From positions 121,696 through 185,695 of the forward strand of contig JANXBX010000001.1 of NCBI GenBank assembly GCA_025060595.1: a stretch of DNA of 64,000 nucleotides, written 5' to 3'. The notes under the pieces were generated by a model. That model saw only the letters and a list, made by a program, of their open reading frames with translations. It had not been told where the DNA came from and made no database searches. Both the position numbers and the translations under genes were made by a program. Positions within the stretch are counted from its first letter, which is position 1; each line of letters starts with the position of its first letter. Source of the stretch: Synergistota bacterium. Its GTDB lineage: Bacteria > Synergistota > GBS-1. Below are positions 1 to 8,818 of this stretch, piece after piece.

Positions 1-10
1 AGAGATTTTA

Positions 11-1084
11 TTATATCATATATCCCTCAAGGAGAATATCTTCCCCAACCTTTCTTAAGGTAAACTCGTTAATTTTTATTGAGGAATCTAAGGAACTAAC
101 TTCAAGCTCATCAAAAGGACCTATACCTTTACCAATTATTTTGGGAGCGATAAAATAAAGAAGCTTATCCACCAATCCCTCTCTTAAGAAAGAAGAAAAG
201 ATTTTCCTGCCCCCTTCAACCATAACGCTCGCTATACCAAGTTCTCCAAGCTTCTTTAAGACATCCCTTAATTCGATAATTCCGTTTTCTGAAGAAACTT
301 TATAAAGCTCTACACCAACAGCCTCAAGCTCTTTAACTTTCTCTCTTGAAGCAACCTCTGAGTAGAATATGATTTTCCTCCCAGGAGAAGTCAGAATTTT
401 TGCGTGAGATGGAACTCTCAAATAAGTATCCAGGACCACTCTCACCGGGTTTCTCCCCTTAACCAACCTTACAGTAAGCTCAGGATCGTCTCTTAAAACC
501 GTTTCCACCCCTACCAAAACAGCATCATATAGGGATCTAAATTTATGAACTAACCTCCTTGAACTTAAGGAGGTTATCCATTTCGATTCCCCTAAGGCAT
601 TAGCTATCTTACCATCAAGGCTCACTGCAATCTTCAAAATCACAAAAGGGATTCCCTTGGTTATCCATTTAAAAAAGGCTTCGTTAAGCCTCCTTGCTTC
701 TCTTTCAAGTACCCCAGTTACTACTTCTATGCCTGCCTTTTTAAGAAGATCCACCCCTTTCCCTGAAACGAGAGGATTAGGGTCAAGAGTGGCAATAACA
801 ACTCTTCTTATCCCCGCTTCTATTATTCTCGGAGCACAAGGAGGAGTTTTACCAAAGTGAACACATGGCTCTAGATTAACATATAATGTAGCCCCTTTAG
901 CTTCTCCTTTAGCGTTATCTAAAGCAACCACTTCAGCGTGAGGTCCACCATAATACTCGTGATAACCTGTAGCTACTACCTTTCCATCTTTAACCAAAAC
1001 TGCTCCTACCATAGGATTAGGGCTAACTCTTCCAGCACCCTTCAAAGCCAGCTTCAGAGCTTTTTTCATAAAATATTCATCCAA
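11..1084 (-). CDS. ribD: Bifunctional riboflavin deaminase/reductase RibD
   Basis: Carries out the second and third steps of riboflavin synthesis: deamination of the pyrimidine ring, then reduction of the ribosyl chain. The N-terminal deaminase domain (about residues 1-140) has the zinc site HAE (H49, E51) and PCVHFGKTPPC (C74, C83). The C-terminal reductase domain (about 145-357) begins FVILKIAVSLDGKIA. At 357 residues it is the normal family length. The start is TTG with GGGGG about 9 bases upstream. Other rib genes could lie to the left of the window. No FMN riboswitch is visible in the 57-base divergent gap upstream. Confidence 0.95.
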   Translation of the reverse strand: MDEYFMKKALKLALKGAGRVSPNPMVGAVLVKDGKVVATGYHEYYGGPHAEVVALDNAKGEAKGATLYVNLEPCVHFGKTPPCAPRIIEAGIRRVVIATLDPNPLVSGKGVDLLKKAGIEVVTGVLEREARRLNEAFFKWITKGIPFVILKIAVSLDGKIANALGESKWITSLSSRRLVHKFRSLYDAVLVGVETVLRDDPELTVRLVKGRNPVRVVLDTYLRVPSHAKILTSPGRKIIFYSEVASREKVKELEAVGVELYKVSSENGIIELRDVLKKLGELGIASVMVEGGRKIFSSFLREGLVDKLLYFIAPKIIGKGIGPFDELEVSSLDSSIKINEFTLRKVGEDILLEGYMI

Positions 1085-1124
1085 CTTTCTACACCCCCAA
1101 CTAATAAGTATACTATCATTATGT

Positions 1125-1130
1125 TATAAT
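1125..1130 (+). promoter_or_regulatory. -10 box for the HDOD gene, probably giving a leaderless mRNA
   Basis: A perfect TATAAT ends 11 bases before the ATG at 1142. A normal start site 6-8 bases after the -10 would leave only about 5 bases of leader, and no Shine-Dalgarno sequence precedes the ATG. No convincing -35 box is seen. Confidence 0.5.
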
Positions 1131-1141
1131 TATATGTTAAG

Positions 1142-2005
1142 ATGAAGGGGTTAGAATTAAAAGATAGGATTTTATCAAAATTGAGAGACCTTCCAACCTT
1201 GCCTGAGGTAGCAGCTAAAGTTATGGAAATAGCTAATAATCCTCGATCCTCAGCAGCAGATATGGCAAAGGTCATCTCTCAAGATCAAGCTCTTACTGCT
1301 AAAATTCTTAAGCTCGTTAACTCAGCGTACTATGGCTTCCCGAGAAAGATATCTACCATAACACAAGCCATAGTTATACTAGGTTTTAGAACCGTAAGGG
1401 ATCTTGTATTAAACATTTCTATATCTGATATGTTCAACTCGAAAAACGTTGGAGGACTTAATGCAGAAAGCTTATGGCTACATAATTTAGGGGTAGCCAT
1501 AACAGCTAAGATCTTAGCTAAAAGGATAGGTTACGATCCTCCAGAAGAGGCCTTTACATGCGGTCTTCTTCATGATTTAGGAAAGCTTGTCTTTATAAAG
1601 CTCTTCCCTCAAGAATATGAAAAGGTTGCTACCATAGCAAGAGATGGAGATAAATGGATAAGGGACGTAGAGGAAGCCATCTTTGAGATAGACCACTCTG
1701 TTGTTGGCAAATGGGTAGCAGATTACTGGAAATTTCCCCACCAACTCGTTCAAGCTATACAGATGCACCACCAACCTAACCTTGACAACGAATACCCTGA
1801 GCTAACCTCTATAATTCACGGTGCGGACATATTAACAAGAATTAAAAAGATAGGAAGCGGAGGAGATAATCAGATTCCATCCTTTAGAAAGGAGGCTTGG
1901 ATGATTCTAAAACTTAAACCACAAGATCTAAATGACATATATAATGAAATAGAAAAAGATATTGAAGGAGCCCTAGCCTTCTTACATGTCTTAAGAGGAA
2001 AATAA
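1142..2005 (+). CDS. HDOD domain signalling protein
   Basis: A 287-residue single-domain HDOD protein. This is a degenerate HD hydrolase fold used as a signalling or scaffold module. The N-terminus (LPTLPEVAAKVMEI, residues 17-30) and GLLHDLGKL (141-149) are typical. The gene is first in a three-gene plus-strand unit with a histidine kinase and a receiver protein. The kinase ATG overlaps its stop by one base (TAATG), which suggests translational coupling. HDOD proteins beside two-component genes usually act in motility, stress or c-di-GMP-linked signalling; its exact partner here is inferred from position only. Confidence 0.85.
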   Translation: MKGLELKDRILSKLRDLPTLPEVAAKVMEIANNPRSSAADMAKVISQDQALTAKILKLVNSAYYGFPRKISTITQAIVILGFRTVRDLVLNISISDMFNSKNVGGLNAESLWLHNLGVAITAKILAKRIGYDPPEEAFTCGLLHDLGKLVFIKLFPQEYEKVATIARDGDKWIRDVEEAIFEIDHSVVGKWVADYWKFPHQLVQAIQMHHQPNLDNEYPELTSIIHGADILTRIKKIGSGGDNQIPSFRKEAWMILKLKPQDLNDIYNEIEKDIEGALAFLHVLRGK

Positions 2006-3558
2006 TGAGCATGGAAGATTTTGAGAGAAAGATTAAAGATCTGAGAGAAGCTTATGAAGAAGTAATAAGGCTCTACAGGATTACCGAAGAAGTAGGGCTT
2101 GCTCCATCTATAGAAGCTATAAAGAATCTGTTCTTAAACTACGTGACCAAACTCGCACCTTCCATAAACGAAAAGTATCTAATCTTAGGTAGTGAAATAC
2201 CAGAAAAAATTTCAGAAAAGTGGAAAATCTGGGAAGAAGAAGGATTAATAGAATGGGTCAAAAATCGAGGAAAAACAACAATAATACCTGAGGATAATTT
2301 AACTTACGTATTAACCCCTCTTGTCGTTAGAAATAAGATCATAGGAATGTCATTAGTATCTACATCAGTATGTCCCGAAGGTTTTAACCAGCAGGTTTTA
2401 AACCTACTTGACACCATAGCACATCAGTGTGCCGTAGGAATAGAGAATATTCGACTTCATAAAGAGATTGACGACATTAGAAAGTTTCTCCAAGAGCTAT
2501 TTGATCAACTTCCCCATGGAATTTTAGTGCTCGAAATAAACGGGAAGATTAAAAGCGCAAATAGAAAGCTACTTGAACTAATCGAGCTAAAAGACAAAGA
2601 ACCTCGTGATGTATTAGGAAAGCGAGTGGAAGAAGTCCTGCCAGACATATTATCTTTAAAGATAAGAGAAGTGCTTACGGAAACCGTGATCAAGGTTAGG
2701 GTATCAGAAGAGGAAGTTAGCTATATAGAAAACGACAGAGAGATCACGCTGGGTATAAGCTCCACATTATTTAGACAAAATGAAGATCAAGGAATCATTC
2801 TTATAGTAAGAGACCTTTCAGAAAGCAAAGAGCTAGAAAAATTAAGGAGATTAGATAAGCTTAAAAGTGAATTTATCTCTTCGGTTAGTCATGAACTTAA
2901 AACGCCCCTTACAGCTATCAAAGGTTTTATCGAATTACTACTTGACAACCCTGAAAGCATTCCCTCAGAAACAGCTAAGGCATATCTATCTTTTATGAAT
3001 GAGGAGGTTAACAACCTAACACGATTGATAAATGACCTTCTCGACTTTTCGAGACTTGAAACTAGCAAGTTATATCTTGAACTTGAAGAATTTGATATAA
3101 ACGAACTAATAGAAAGAGCAGTCTCCATGTTTGAAAGAGATCTAAAGGAAAAGGAGCTGTTTATTTATAAGGAGCTAAACGGGGATCTCCCCTTAGTAAA
3201 AGGAGACAAAGGGAAGCTTCTTCAAGTACTCATAAATTTGATAGACAACGCTATAAAATATATAGGAAATGGGAAAAGAATATGGATAAGAGCAAACGCT
3301 GATGATGGAAAAGGCATAACTATATGTGTGGAAGATGAAGGAATAGGCATTCCTCCGGAAAGTCTGCCCTATATCTTCGATAAATTCTATAGAGTAGAAA
3401 GCGACTATACTCACAAAATAAGAGGACTTGGATTAGGCCTTTCTATAGCCAAACAAATTATAGAGGCCCATAAAGGTAAGATATGGGCTGAAAGCAAACC
3501 TGATAAGGGATCCAAGTTTTTCTTCTATCTACCAATTATAGAGAAGGAGGAAAGCTAA
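2005..3558 (+). CDS. GAF-PAS sensor histidine kinase
   Basis: A 517-residue kinase with no obvious membrane segment, so probably cytoplasmic. Domains in order: a helical start, a GAF-like domain (about 20-155), a PAS domain (about 165-275), HisKA with the phospho-acceptor H296 in SVSHELKTPLTAIKG, and HATPase (about 395-512). The N box is INLIDNAIKY, the G1 box DEGIGIP, the F box FDKFYR and the G2 box GLGLGLSIA. All ATP-binding motifs are intact. It overlaps the HDOD gene by one base and is followed six bases later by the receiver gene, so the three probably form one signalling unit. The ligand is unknown. Confidence 0.92.
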   Translation: MSMEDFERKIKDLREAYEEVIRLYRITEEVGLAPSIEAIKNLFLNYVTKLAPSINEKYLILGSEIPEKISEKWKIWEEEGLIEWVKNRGKTTIIPEDNLTYVLTPLVVRNKIIGMSLVSTSVCPEGFNQQVLNLLDTIAHQCAVGIENIRLHKEIDDIRKFLQELFDQLPHGILVLEINGKIKSANRKLLELIELKDKEPRDVLGKRVEEVLPDILSLKIREVLTETVIKVRVSEEEVSYIENDREITLGISSTLFRQNEDQGIILIVRDLSESKELEKLRRLDKLKSEFISSVSHELKTPLTAIKGFIELLLDNPESIPSETAKAYLSFMNEEVNNLTRLINDLLDFSRLETSKLYLELEEFDINELIERAVSMFERDLKEKELFIYKELNGDLPLVKGDKGKLLQVLINLIDNAIKYIGNGKRIWIRANADDGKGITICVEDEGIGIPPESLPYIFDKFYRVESDYTHKIRGLGLGLSIAKQIIEAHKGKIWAESKPDKGSKFFFYLPIIEKEES

Positions 3559-3564
3559 TTTGCT

Positions 3565-4392
3565 ATGGGGACAGCAAAAGAAAAAATAATAGTTGCTGAA
3601 GATGATAGCAAAATTCAGATGGTTATTAAGGGAGCTCTTGAGAAGGAAGGATATGAAATACTTCTTGCCAAGGACGGACTTGAAGCCATAAAGCTACTTC
3701 AGGAGAATCCAGATGTTGTAAGCATTGTAACTGATATAGCCATGCCACGAATGACAGGCTTAGAATTGGTAGAGGAAATAAGGAAAAACGGTCCTAACCC
3801 GGATATCCCGATACTTATGCTCAGCGCACATCATACTAAGGAAAACATACTAAAGGCAACAGAATTAGGAATAAATGACTTTTTAATAAAACCCTTCTCT
3901 ATTAAAGATCTTGTAATAAGACTAAATAGAATGTTAGGGAAGGAAACCCCTACGCTTCCTCCCAAAAGGGAGGAAACCGCACCTCCCCCAGAGAAAACCT
4001 CCAATAATAATTTCAAGAAGAAGATTCTTGTAGTTGATGACTCTACAATAATTCTAAAAATTATAGAAAGCACTTTAACAAATGCTGGTTTCCACGTAAT
4101 AACGAGTGATAATGGGAAGCAAGCTCTTCTTAAAGCAAAAACGGAAAAACCTGATCTTATTCTTACAGACATAATGATGCCTGAAATGGATGGTCTAACA
4201 CTATGCGAAGAAATAAGAAAAGACCCTTACACCCAAAGAATACCTATAATTATAGTATCTGCTAAAGGACAAAAGAAAGACGTACTCGAAGCCTTAAAAA
4301 GAGGAGCTAACGGATACATAGTAAAACCTTTCAGTTCGAAAGACCTCATTCTTCGCGTAAAAAACATCCTTGGATTGAGCCAGACTACTTAA
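3565..4392 (+). CDS. Double-receiver response regulator
   Basis: 275 residues with two complete receiver domains and no output domain. REC1 (about 7-125) has E12/D13, phospho-acceptor D57 and K109. REC2 (about 152-272) has D158/D159, D202 and K254. A proline-rich linker (about 129-150) joins them. Such proteins work as phospho-relays or by protein contact, probably downstream of the adjacent kinase. GGAGG lies about 14 bases before the ATG, a rather long spacing. The 3' end overlaps the convergent CBS gene by 8 bases. Confidence 0.9.
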   Translation: MGTAKEKIIVAEDDSKIQMVIKGALEKEGYEILLAKDGLEAIKLLQENPDVVSIVTDIAMPRMTGLELVEEIRKNGPNPDIPILMLSAHHTKENILKATELGINDFLIKPFSIKDLVIRLNRMLGKETPTLPPKREETAPPPEKTSNNNFKKKILVVDDSTIILKIIESTLTNAGFHVITSDNGKQALLKAKTEKPDLILTDIMMPEMDGLTLCEEIRKDPYTQRIPIIIVSAKGQKKDVLEALKRGANGYIVKPFSSKDLILRVKNILGLSQTT

Positions 4393-5020
4393 AGTCGCAG
4401 ATAGATATTTCAACACCCTTAAGAGCATCTAAAAATCTGGTTTCATCAATTTCATCAACTCTTACCATGACTCTTGCTTTTCCCTCATGAGGTGATGGAT
4501 AAGTTGCAAGCGCTATTATGTTCCCCCCATATCTTGCTATAAGCTGAGTTAGCTGGGCTAATGTGCCTTTCTTATCAGGAACTTCGAAAACGAATCTACG
4601 CCCATCCCTTCCCGCACCAAGAAGCTTAAGAAGCACCTTGAAGATATCTGTTTCTGTAACTATCCCTACGAGCTCACCGTTGCGCATAACAGGTAGAGCT
4701 CCTACTTTCTTATCTACCATTATCTTAGCAGCTTCCTCAATAGGAACATCCTCAGATACAGTTATAACGTTACGAGACATTATATCCCTAACTGCAAGCT
4801 TACTTAAAAGATAATTCAACTCCCAAATATCAAGACTCGTAGCCTTAGAGGGAGACGCATAAAGAAGATCCTTCTCTGTGACTATACCTATAAGCTTACC
4901 CCCATCGACCACAGGAAGCCTCCTTATCCCCTTATCTCTCATCAACTTAAGCGCATCCTGAAAGGATACATCCGGGCTTACAATTATAGGATTAGGAGTC
5001 ATAACATCCTTAACAAGCAA
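4385..5020 (-). CDS. Two-CBS plus ACT domain regulatory protein
   Basis: 211 residues. There are two CBS motifs (about 1-58 and 75-135) of the adenosyl-ligand-sensing type, each starting with a VKDVM/VRDIM motif. A C-terminal ACT-like domain follows (about 140-211, FEVPDKKGTLAQLTQLIARYGG). The layout matches the AcuB-like family, whose biochemical role is poorly defined. The start is TTG with GGAGG 9 bases upstream. It lies six bases after the DUF4139 gene and is probably in the same transcript as phoU and that gene. Confidence 0.85.
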   Translation of the reverse strand: MLVKDVMTPNPIIVSPDVSFQDALKLMRDKGIRRLPVVDGGKLIGIVTEKDLLYASPSKATSLDIWELNYLLSKLAVRDIMSRNVITVSEDVPIEEAAKIMVDKKVGALPVMRNGELVGIVTETDIFKVLLKLLGAGRDGRRFVFEVPDKKGTLAQLTQLIARYGGNIIALATYPSPHEGKARVMVRVDEIDETRFLDALKGVEISICDFK

Positions 5021-5026
5021 CTTTAT

Positions 5027-6553
5027 TCACCTCCACGATAACTCTATGTCCTCCTCCTGGGGATAAATTATCCTGTAAGAAAAGATAATCTTCCTTTCTT
5101 CTCCAGCATCAAGCTTGAGCCTCCATTTAAGGTGTCCGGTTTCAGTCTTCTCTTTCTCTTTAGGTTCTACTTTCAAAAGTTCAACCTTTATCCTAGAATC
5201 CATAGAAATGGGGAAAACCTCCTCTAAAAGAAGATCGATTCCCTCTTTAGTTAGGTTTTTGATCTTTAGCTCATAGGCATACTCCCTAACACTCGATTTG
5301 TCAATTATCCCCTTTGCAGTTTCTCCAAGCTTTGTTGTCTTTCTTTCAACTTCCACTCTCTCATCACTACCAAAACAAATTTCATATACTCCATCACGAC
5401 TCATACCTTCTATTTCACTTCCACCTATAAAAGTCTCCCCCACGAAAAGTTCCGTTTGTCCAGGTAAAAAATCAAATGGAGAAGAAAGCTTAAGAGAAAT
5501 CATTCTATATACAGAGGTATCTAAATAAGATCTACAAAGGTAAAAGCTCTCACGAATGGGTATACTACCTCTCCAAATCAAAACTCTCTTTCTTTCCCCC
5601 GTGGATGGAACAGAGATAACCTGATTTATGCTAACTTTTACACCCAGCTCCTCTTCTTTAAAGGCAACTTTTTCCTCCTGCGGTAAAGCTGCCGTAGGAG
5701 CCATCATTTTCATCATTGCGGGCTTTTTCACAGATTCTTTTTTAACTATATCAACAATAAGATTTTGCTCTTTCGGTGGAACCAGAGAAAGCCCCTCTCT
5801 AATCGAAGATAAGGTTACTTCAGATTCTGTCCAATCTTTCCCAGTTCTCTGCCAAATATTAGCATAAACCTCAATATCAACTTTTTTATCAGCAGGCTTT
5901 AAAGCAAACCTATAGGATGGAGCCCATCCAGCTTGAGAAGAATAATAGGAATAAGTTAATTTACCCCCTCTATCATTACCGCTTAATTTCAAAAAAGCGA
6001 CAATTCTTCTTCTTGAATCAGGGGTATCTATATCCTTCAGTTTCTCCTTAAGAAGATTTATCTTAAGATCGATCTCTTTAACCTTTTTATCTATTCCCTC
6101 TACTTCATTTAAATACCGCGTAGTTCTGTCTTCAATCAAGCTCATCCAAGCGTGAGCGTCACTTGGACTATCCATCTGTACTTTGCTCAACATAATCTTA
6201 AGAAGTTCAAAAGATAACTCAGCACCTTTTCTTTTACTTAAGGCTTTCCCCTTCTCTTCCTCGAGCTCTCTTATCTTATCCTTTATCTCTTTTATAGCAG
6301 GAACCTCATCATCAGAAAGATATATATTTGTGAAGGAAAGAGAATCCACTGAAAAACCCTCTGGAATCACCTTAAAGCTTTCGAGAGAAACGTTATAAGG
6401 GATTTCAATTTTAAGCTCTGAGACCTTAGGTGGCACATTCATCTCTTCCTTTATAATCGCTCCTTGAGGGTAGATCTCTATCTTCATAGAAGCAAGAGAG
6501 ATATTGGTAAAAACCCACAAAGACAGGACTAGAACTAGAAGCGCCCTAATCAC
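5027..6553 (-). CDS. Secreted DUF4140/DUF4139 protein
   Basis: 508 residues with an N-terminal signal peptide (about 1-21). A charged coiled coil follows (about 85-125 and 155-180), then a large beta-rich DUF4139 region (about 195-508). The order matches the family named 'mucoidy inhibitor A-like', whose function is not established; this copy is exported. The start is GTG, overlapping the phoU stop as GTGA, so translation is probably coupled. The link to phoU and the CBS-ACT gene is positional only. Confidence 0.8.
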   Translation of the reverse strand: MIRALLVLVLSLWVFTNISLASMKIEIYPQGAIIKEEMNVPPKVSELKIEIPYNVSLESFKVIPEGFSVDSLSFTNIYLSDDEVPAIKEIKDKIRELEEEKGKALSKRKGAELSFELLKIMLSKVQMDSPSDAHAWMSLIEDRTTRYLNEVEGIDKKVKEIDLKINLLKEKLKDIDTPDSRRRIVAFLKLSGNDRGGKLTYSYYSSQAGWAPSYRFALKPADKKVDIEVYANIWQRTGKDWTESEVTLSSIREGLSLVPPKEQNLIVDIVKKESVKKPAMMKMMAPTAALPQEEKVAFKEEELGVKVSINQVISVPSTGERKRVLIWRGSIPIRESFYLCRSYLDTSVYRMISLKLSSPFDFLPGQTELFVGETFIGGSEIEGMSRDGVYEICFGSDERVEVERKTTKLGETAKGIIDKSSVREYAYELKIKNLTKEGIDLLLEEVFPISMDSRIKVELLKVEPKEKEKTETGHLKWRLKLDAGEERKIIFSYRIIYPQEEDIELSWR

Positions 6554-7224
6554 CTTATATCACTGCTCCTCACAAGCTCACCAGTTATCATATATATGAC
6601 CTTCTCTGCAAGATTAGTAGTATGATCACCTACCCTCTCAAGATGCCTTGCCACAAACATTAACTGAACACCTTGCTTCAGAGTCCTGCCAGGATTTTCA
6701 AGCATCAAGAAAAACAACTCACTTACTATCTGCCTTTCCAAATCGTCAAGAAAGTTATCCATCTTGCAAACCTCATAAGCCTTTCCCATGTCTCTCTTTA
6801 AGAAAGCATCTATAGCCATATCAAGCATCTTTTGTGCATGCTCTGCCATTCTTGGAAGATCAATAAGAGGCTTTATAAAAGGCTCCTTACCTATAGCTAA
6901 GACTATGCGTGCTATGTTAACCGCTAAATCTCCAACCCTTTCTAAATCCACTATCATCTTCATAATTGTCGTTATAGTCCTAAGATCCCTTGCTAAAGGA
7001 TGCCTTCTTGCAATAACCTCAACACAAGTCTTATCCAACTCTATCGTAAGATCGTCCAAAAGATCATCCCTATTTATCACTTCTTTTGCTAAATCCAAAT
7101 CCTGATGAACAAGTGCCCTCATAGCTTGATCTAAAGCCTCCTTAGACAGAGAGGCGAGCCTAAGCATCTTCTCTTCTAGGTCTCTTAAATCTTCCTCTAA
7201 GCTTGCTCTTATATTAAAAGCCAA
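6550..7224 (-). CDS. phoU: PhoU phosphate signalling protein
   Basis: About 224 residues, all helical, with the two PhoU repeats (about 15-105 and 120-210). The first holds DLRTITTIMKMIVDLERVGD and the second FVARHLERVGDHTTNLAE; the ER-GD signatures are metal-binding. PhoU normally restrains phosphate uptake through Pst and the PhoR kinase, but no pst genes are adjacent. A GTG at 7233 lies inside the Shine-Dalgarno GGGAGGTG and cannot be used with it. The in-frame TTG at 7224 is 8 bases after GGGAGG and is preferred. Confidence 0.9.
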   Translation of the reverse strand: MAFNIRASLEEDLRDLEEKMLRLASLSKEALDQAMRALVHQDLDLAKEVINRDDLLDDLTIELDKTCVEVIARRHPLARDLRTITTIMKMIVDLERVGDLAVNIARIVLAIGKEPFIKPLIDLPRMAEHAQKMLDMAIDAFLKRDMGKAYEVCKMDNFLDDLERQIVSELFFLMLENPGRTLKQGVQLMFVARHLERVGDHTTNLAEKVIYMITGELVRSSDIR

Positions 7225-7282
7225 CTTTTTCACCTCCCAATACCATTTTATACTACCCCTTTTTCTTTGAAAAGAGCTATGG

Positions 7283-7288
7283 TATAAT
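7283..7288 (+). promoter_or_regulatory. -10 box of the tRNA-Leu promoter
   Basis: TATAAT lies 15 bases before the mature tRNA 5' end. The -35 region 17 bases upstream is only a T-rich TTTTTC, so only the -10 is confident. Confidence 0.5.
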
Positions 7289-7303
7289 TTAAAAACGAAA
7301 GGT

Positions 7304-7393
7304 GCCGAGATGGCGGAATAGGAAGACGCGCCGGACTCAAAATCCGGTGGGGTTTAAAGCCCCATGCGGGTTCAACTCCCGCTCTCGGCACCA
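7304..7393 (+). tRNA. tRNA-Leu(CAA)
   Basis: The acceptor stem GCCGAGA pairs with TCTCGGC and is followed by A and an encoded CCA. The anticodon stem CCGGA/TCCGG holds the loop CTCAAAA, giving anticodon CAA (codon UUG). A long variable arm (GGGGTTTAAAGCCCC) marks a class II tRNA, and the T loop GGTTCAACTCC is normal. It stands alone between divergent phoU and convergent paaK. Confidence 0.97.
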
Positions 7394-7401
7394 TTAATTT
7401 T

Positions 7402-8634
7402 TTAAGCACTAACTATCCTCTTTGCCTTCCCAGCCGTCCTCTCAATACTTCCGGGAGGAAGTATAACTAAATCTACACTTATACCAAGTTTATCTTTTAG
7501 AGCCTTAGAGACTCTTGCTGTAAGCTCATTTATATCACCTTTAAAGCCGTTAGCAAATTCACATCTTACCTCAAGCCTTTTAAGATGTTTTCTTTCACCA
7601 ACCACAAGCTGGTAGTTTAAACTAAGCTCACTAAAGCTTCCCAAAACAGACTCTACTTGCTTTGGAAACACATTAACACCACGAATTATAAGCATATCAT
7701 CGCTTCTTCCCTTTATCCTATCTATCCTATAGCCATGAACACCACAAGGACAATCCCCATTTACAAGCCTAGTTACATCCCTGGTTCTATATCTTATCAT
7801 CGGTGTTGCTTCCCTGTTCAAAGTGGTCAGAACAAGCTCCCCCTCTTTACCAAACGGTAGAGGCTTTAAAGTTTCGGGGTCTATTATCTCAACAATAAAG
7901 TATTCATCATTTATATGAAGACCGTTCTTATAGGGGCACTCCATAGCCACACCAGGTCCCCATATCTCACTCAACCCATATATATCTAAAGCTTTCATTC
8001 CCAAGCCCTTTTCTATTTGAGACCTCATCTCCTCACTCCAAGGCTCGGCTCCTAATATTCCTAAGCGAAGTTTAAGCTCACTAGGAGATATCCCCTTTTC
8101 GATCAAAACTTCAGCAAGATAAAGAGCATAACTAGGAGTACAAGCCAAAACCGTAGTTCCAAGATCCCTCATTAGTTCTATTTGCCTTTCAGTGTTACCA
8201 CCAGATACAGGAATTACACAGCAACCAAGCTTCTCAGCTCCATAATGAAGCCCCAAACCACCGGTAAAAAGCCCATAACCATAAGCAACCTGAACTGTGT
8301 CATTCTCCGTCACCCCAGCAATTTTAAGACACCAAGCAACAAGATTAGCCCATTTTTCAATGTCCCCTTTAGTATAACTAACCACTGTAGGCTTCCCTGT
8401 AGTCCCTGAAGAGCAGTGAACTCTAACTACATCTTTCAAATCCGAAGCGGTAGCACCCCAAGGATATCCCTTTCTAAGATCATCCTTAATCATAAACGGC
8501 AAATACTGAATATCCTCAAAGCTTCTCACATCTTCAGGCTTAATACCAATCTCATCCATCCTTTCCCTATACCAAGGATATCTCTCATAAGCTCTTCTCA
8601 AGCTCCCCCTTAAAGCTAGTAACCTCTTATCCAT
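7402..8634 (-). CDS. paaK: Phenylacetate-CoA ligase (PaaK-type aryl-CoA ligase)
   Basis: About 410 residues of the adenylate-forming superfamily. It activates phenylacetate or related aryl acids to CoA thioesters using ATP. The AMP-binding loop is SSGTTGKPT (about 75-83), a second motif is YGLSEIWGPG, and the hinge YRTRD leads into the small C-terminal domain. The final GSIERTAGKAKR carries the expected catalytic lysine. GGGAGG is 7 bases before the ATG at 8634 and only 4 before an in-frame GTG at 8637, so ATG is chosen. The gene has its own promoter, leader ORF and intrinsic terminator upstream (8660-8847). Aryl-substrate choice cannot be read from sequence. Confidence 0.88.
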   Translation of the reverse strand: MDKRLLALRGSLRRAYERYPWYRERMDEIGIKPEDVRSFEDIQYLPFMIKDDLRKGYPWGATASDLKDVVRVHCSSGTTGKPTVVSYTKGDIEKWANLVAWCLKIAGVTENDTVQVAYGYGLFTGGLGLHYGAEKLGCCVIPVSGGNTERQIELMRDLGTTVLACTPSYALYLAEVLIEKGISPSELKLRLGILGAEPWSEEMRSQIEKGLGMKALDIYGLSEIWGPGVAMECPYKNGLHINDEYFIVEIIDPETLKPLPFGKEGELVLTTLNREATPMIRYRTRDVTRLVNGDCPCGVHGYRIDRIKGRSDDMLIIRGVNVFPKQVESVLGSFSELSLNYQLVVGERKHLKRLEVRCEFANGFKGDINELTARVSKALKDKLGISVDLVILPPGSIERTAGKAKRIVSA

Positions 8635-8659
8635 CACTACACCTCCCTAAAAATAAGGA

Positions 8660-8707
8660 TAAAAATAAAGGCCGGAGGCTCCATTTTAAAATGGAGCCTC
8701 CGGCCTT
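8660..8707 (-). terminator. Leader terminator (attenuator) upstream of paaK
   Basis: A perfect 40-base inverted repeat (8668-8707) with GC-rich arms (GGCCGGAGGCTCC). On the minus strand it is followed by TATTTTTATCC. It lies 33 bases before the ligase start and about 105 bases after the leader promoter start site, so it ends transcription inside the leader unless the hairpin is prevented. Confidence 0.88.
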
Positions 8708-8756
8708 ACTCAGCCAAAACCCTGGCTTTACCCCACAGGGCTCAAACCGGAGACCC
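8694..8756 (-). promoter_or_regulatory. Antiterminator of the paaK leader
   Basis: On the minus-strand RNA, GGGUCUCCGG (8756-8747) can pair over 10 bp with CCGGAGGCUC (8703-8694), which is part of the first arm of the terminator. The two structures exclude each other. The 5' strand overlaps codons 17-21 of the leader ORF, so a ribosome finishing the leader would mask it. The enclosed region holds smaller stems (AGCC/GGCU, CCCUG/CAGGG). It could instead be an aptamer of an unrecognised riboswitch. Confidence 0.65.
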
Positions 8757-8807
8757 TAAACATCTAAAGTAGAAGACAAACAGATAAACAACATAATGTT
8801 GCCTCAT
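8742..8807 (-). CDS. Putative Tyr/Phe-rich leader peptide of paaK
   Basis: A 21-codon ORF starting 11 bases after the -10 box. Residues 4-14 read HYVVYLFVFYF; six of residues 5-14 are Tyr or Phe, encoded by TAT, TAT, TTT, TTC, TAC and TTT. It stops at TGA 8744-8742, just past the 5' strand of the antiterminator. This layout matches ribosome-mediated attenuation. The ATG has no Shine-Dalgarno and would be leaderless. A rival ATG at 8794, 7 bases after GAGG, opens a 12-codon ORF without an aromatic bias. The region is T-rich, so some aromatic codons are expected by chance. Confidence 0.5.
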   Translation of the reverse strand: MRQHYVVYLFVFYFRCLGSPV

Positions 8808-8818
8808 CTTGATTCTAA

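Noticed and set aside
1085..1141. FMN riboswitch upstream of ribD
   Set aside because: The gap to the divergent HDOD gene is only 57 bases and has none of the RFN element sequences.
8690..8760. Known riboswitch class before paaK
   Set aside because: I compared the loop by eye with TPP, SAM, cobalamin, lysine, glycine, fluoride, THF, ZTP and c-di-GMP types and found no match. An unknown aptamer is still possible and is noted in the findings.
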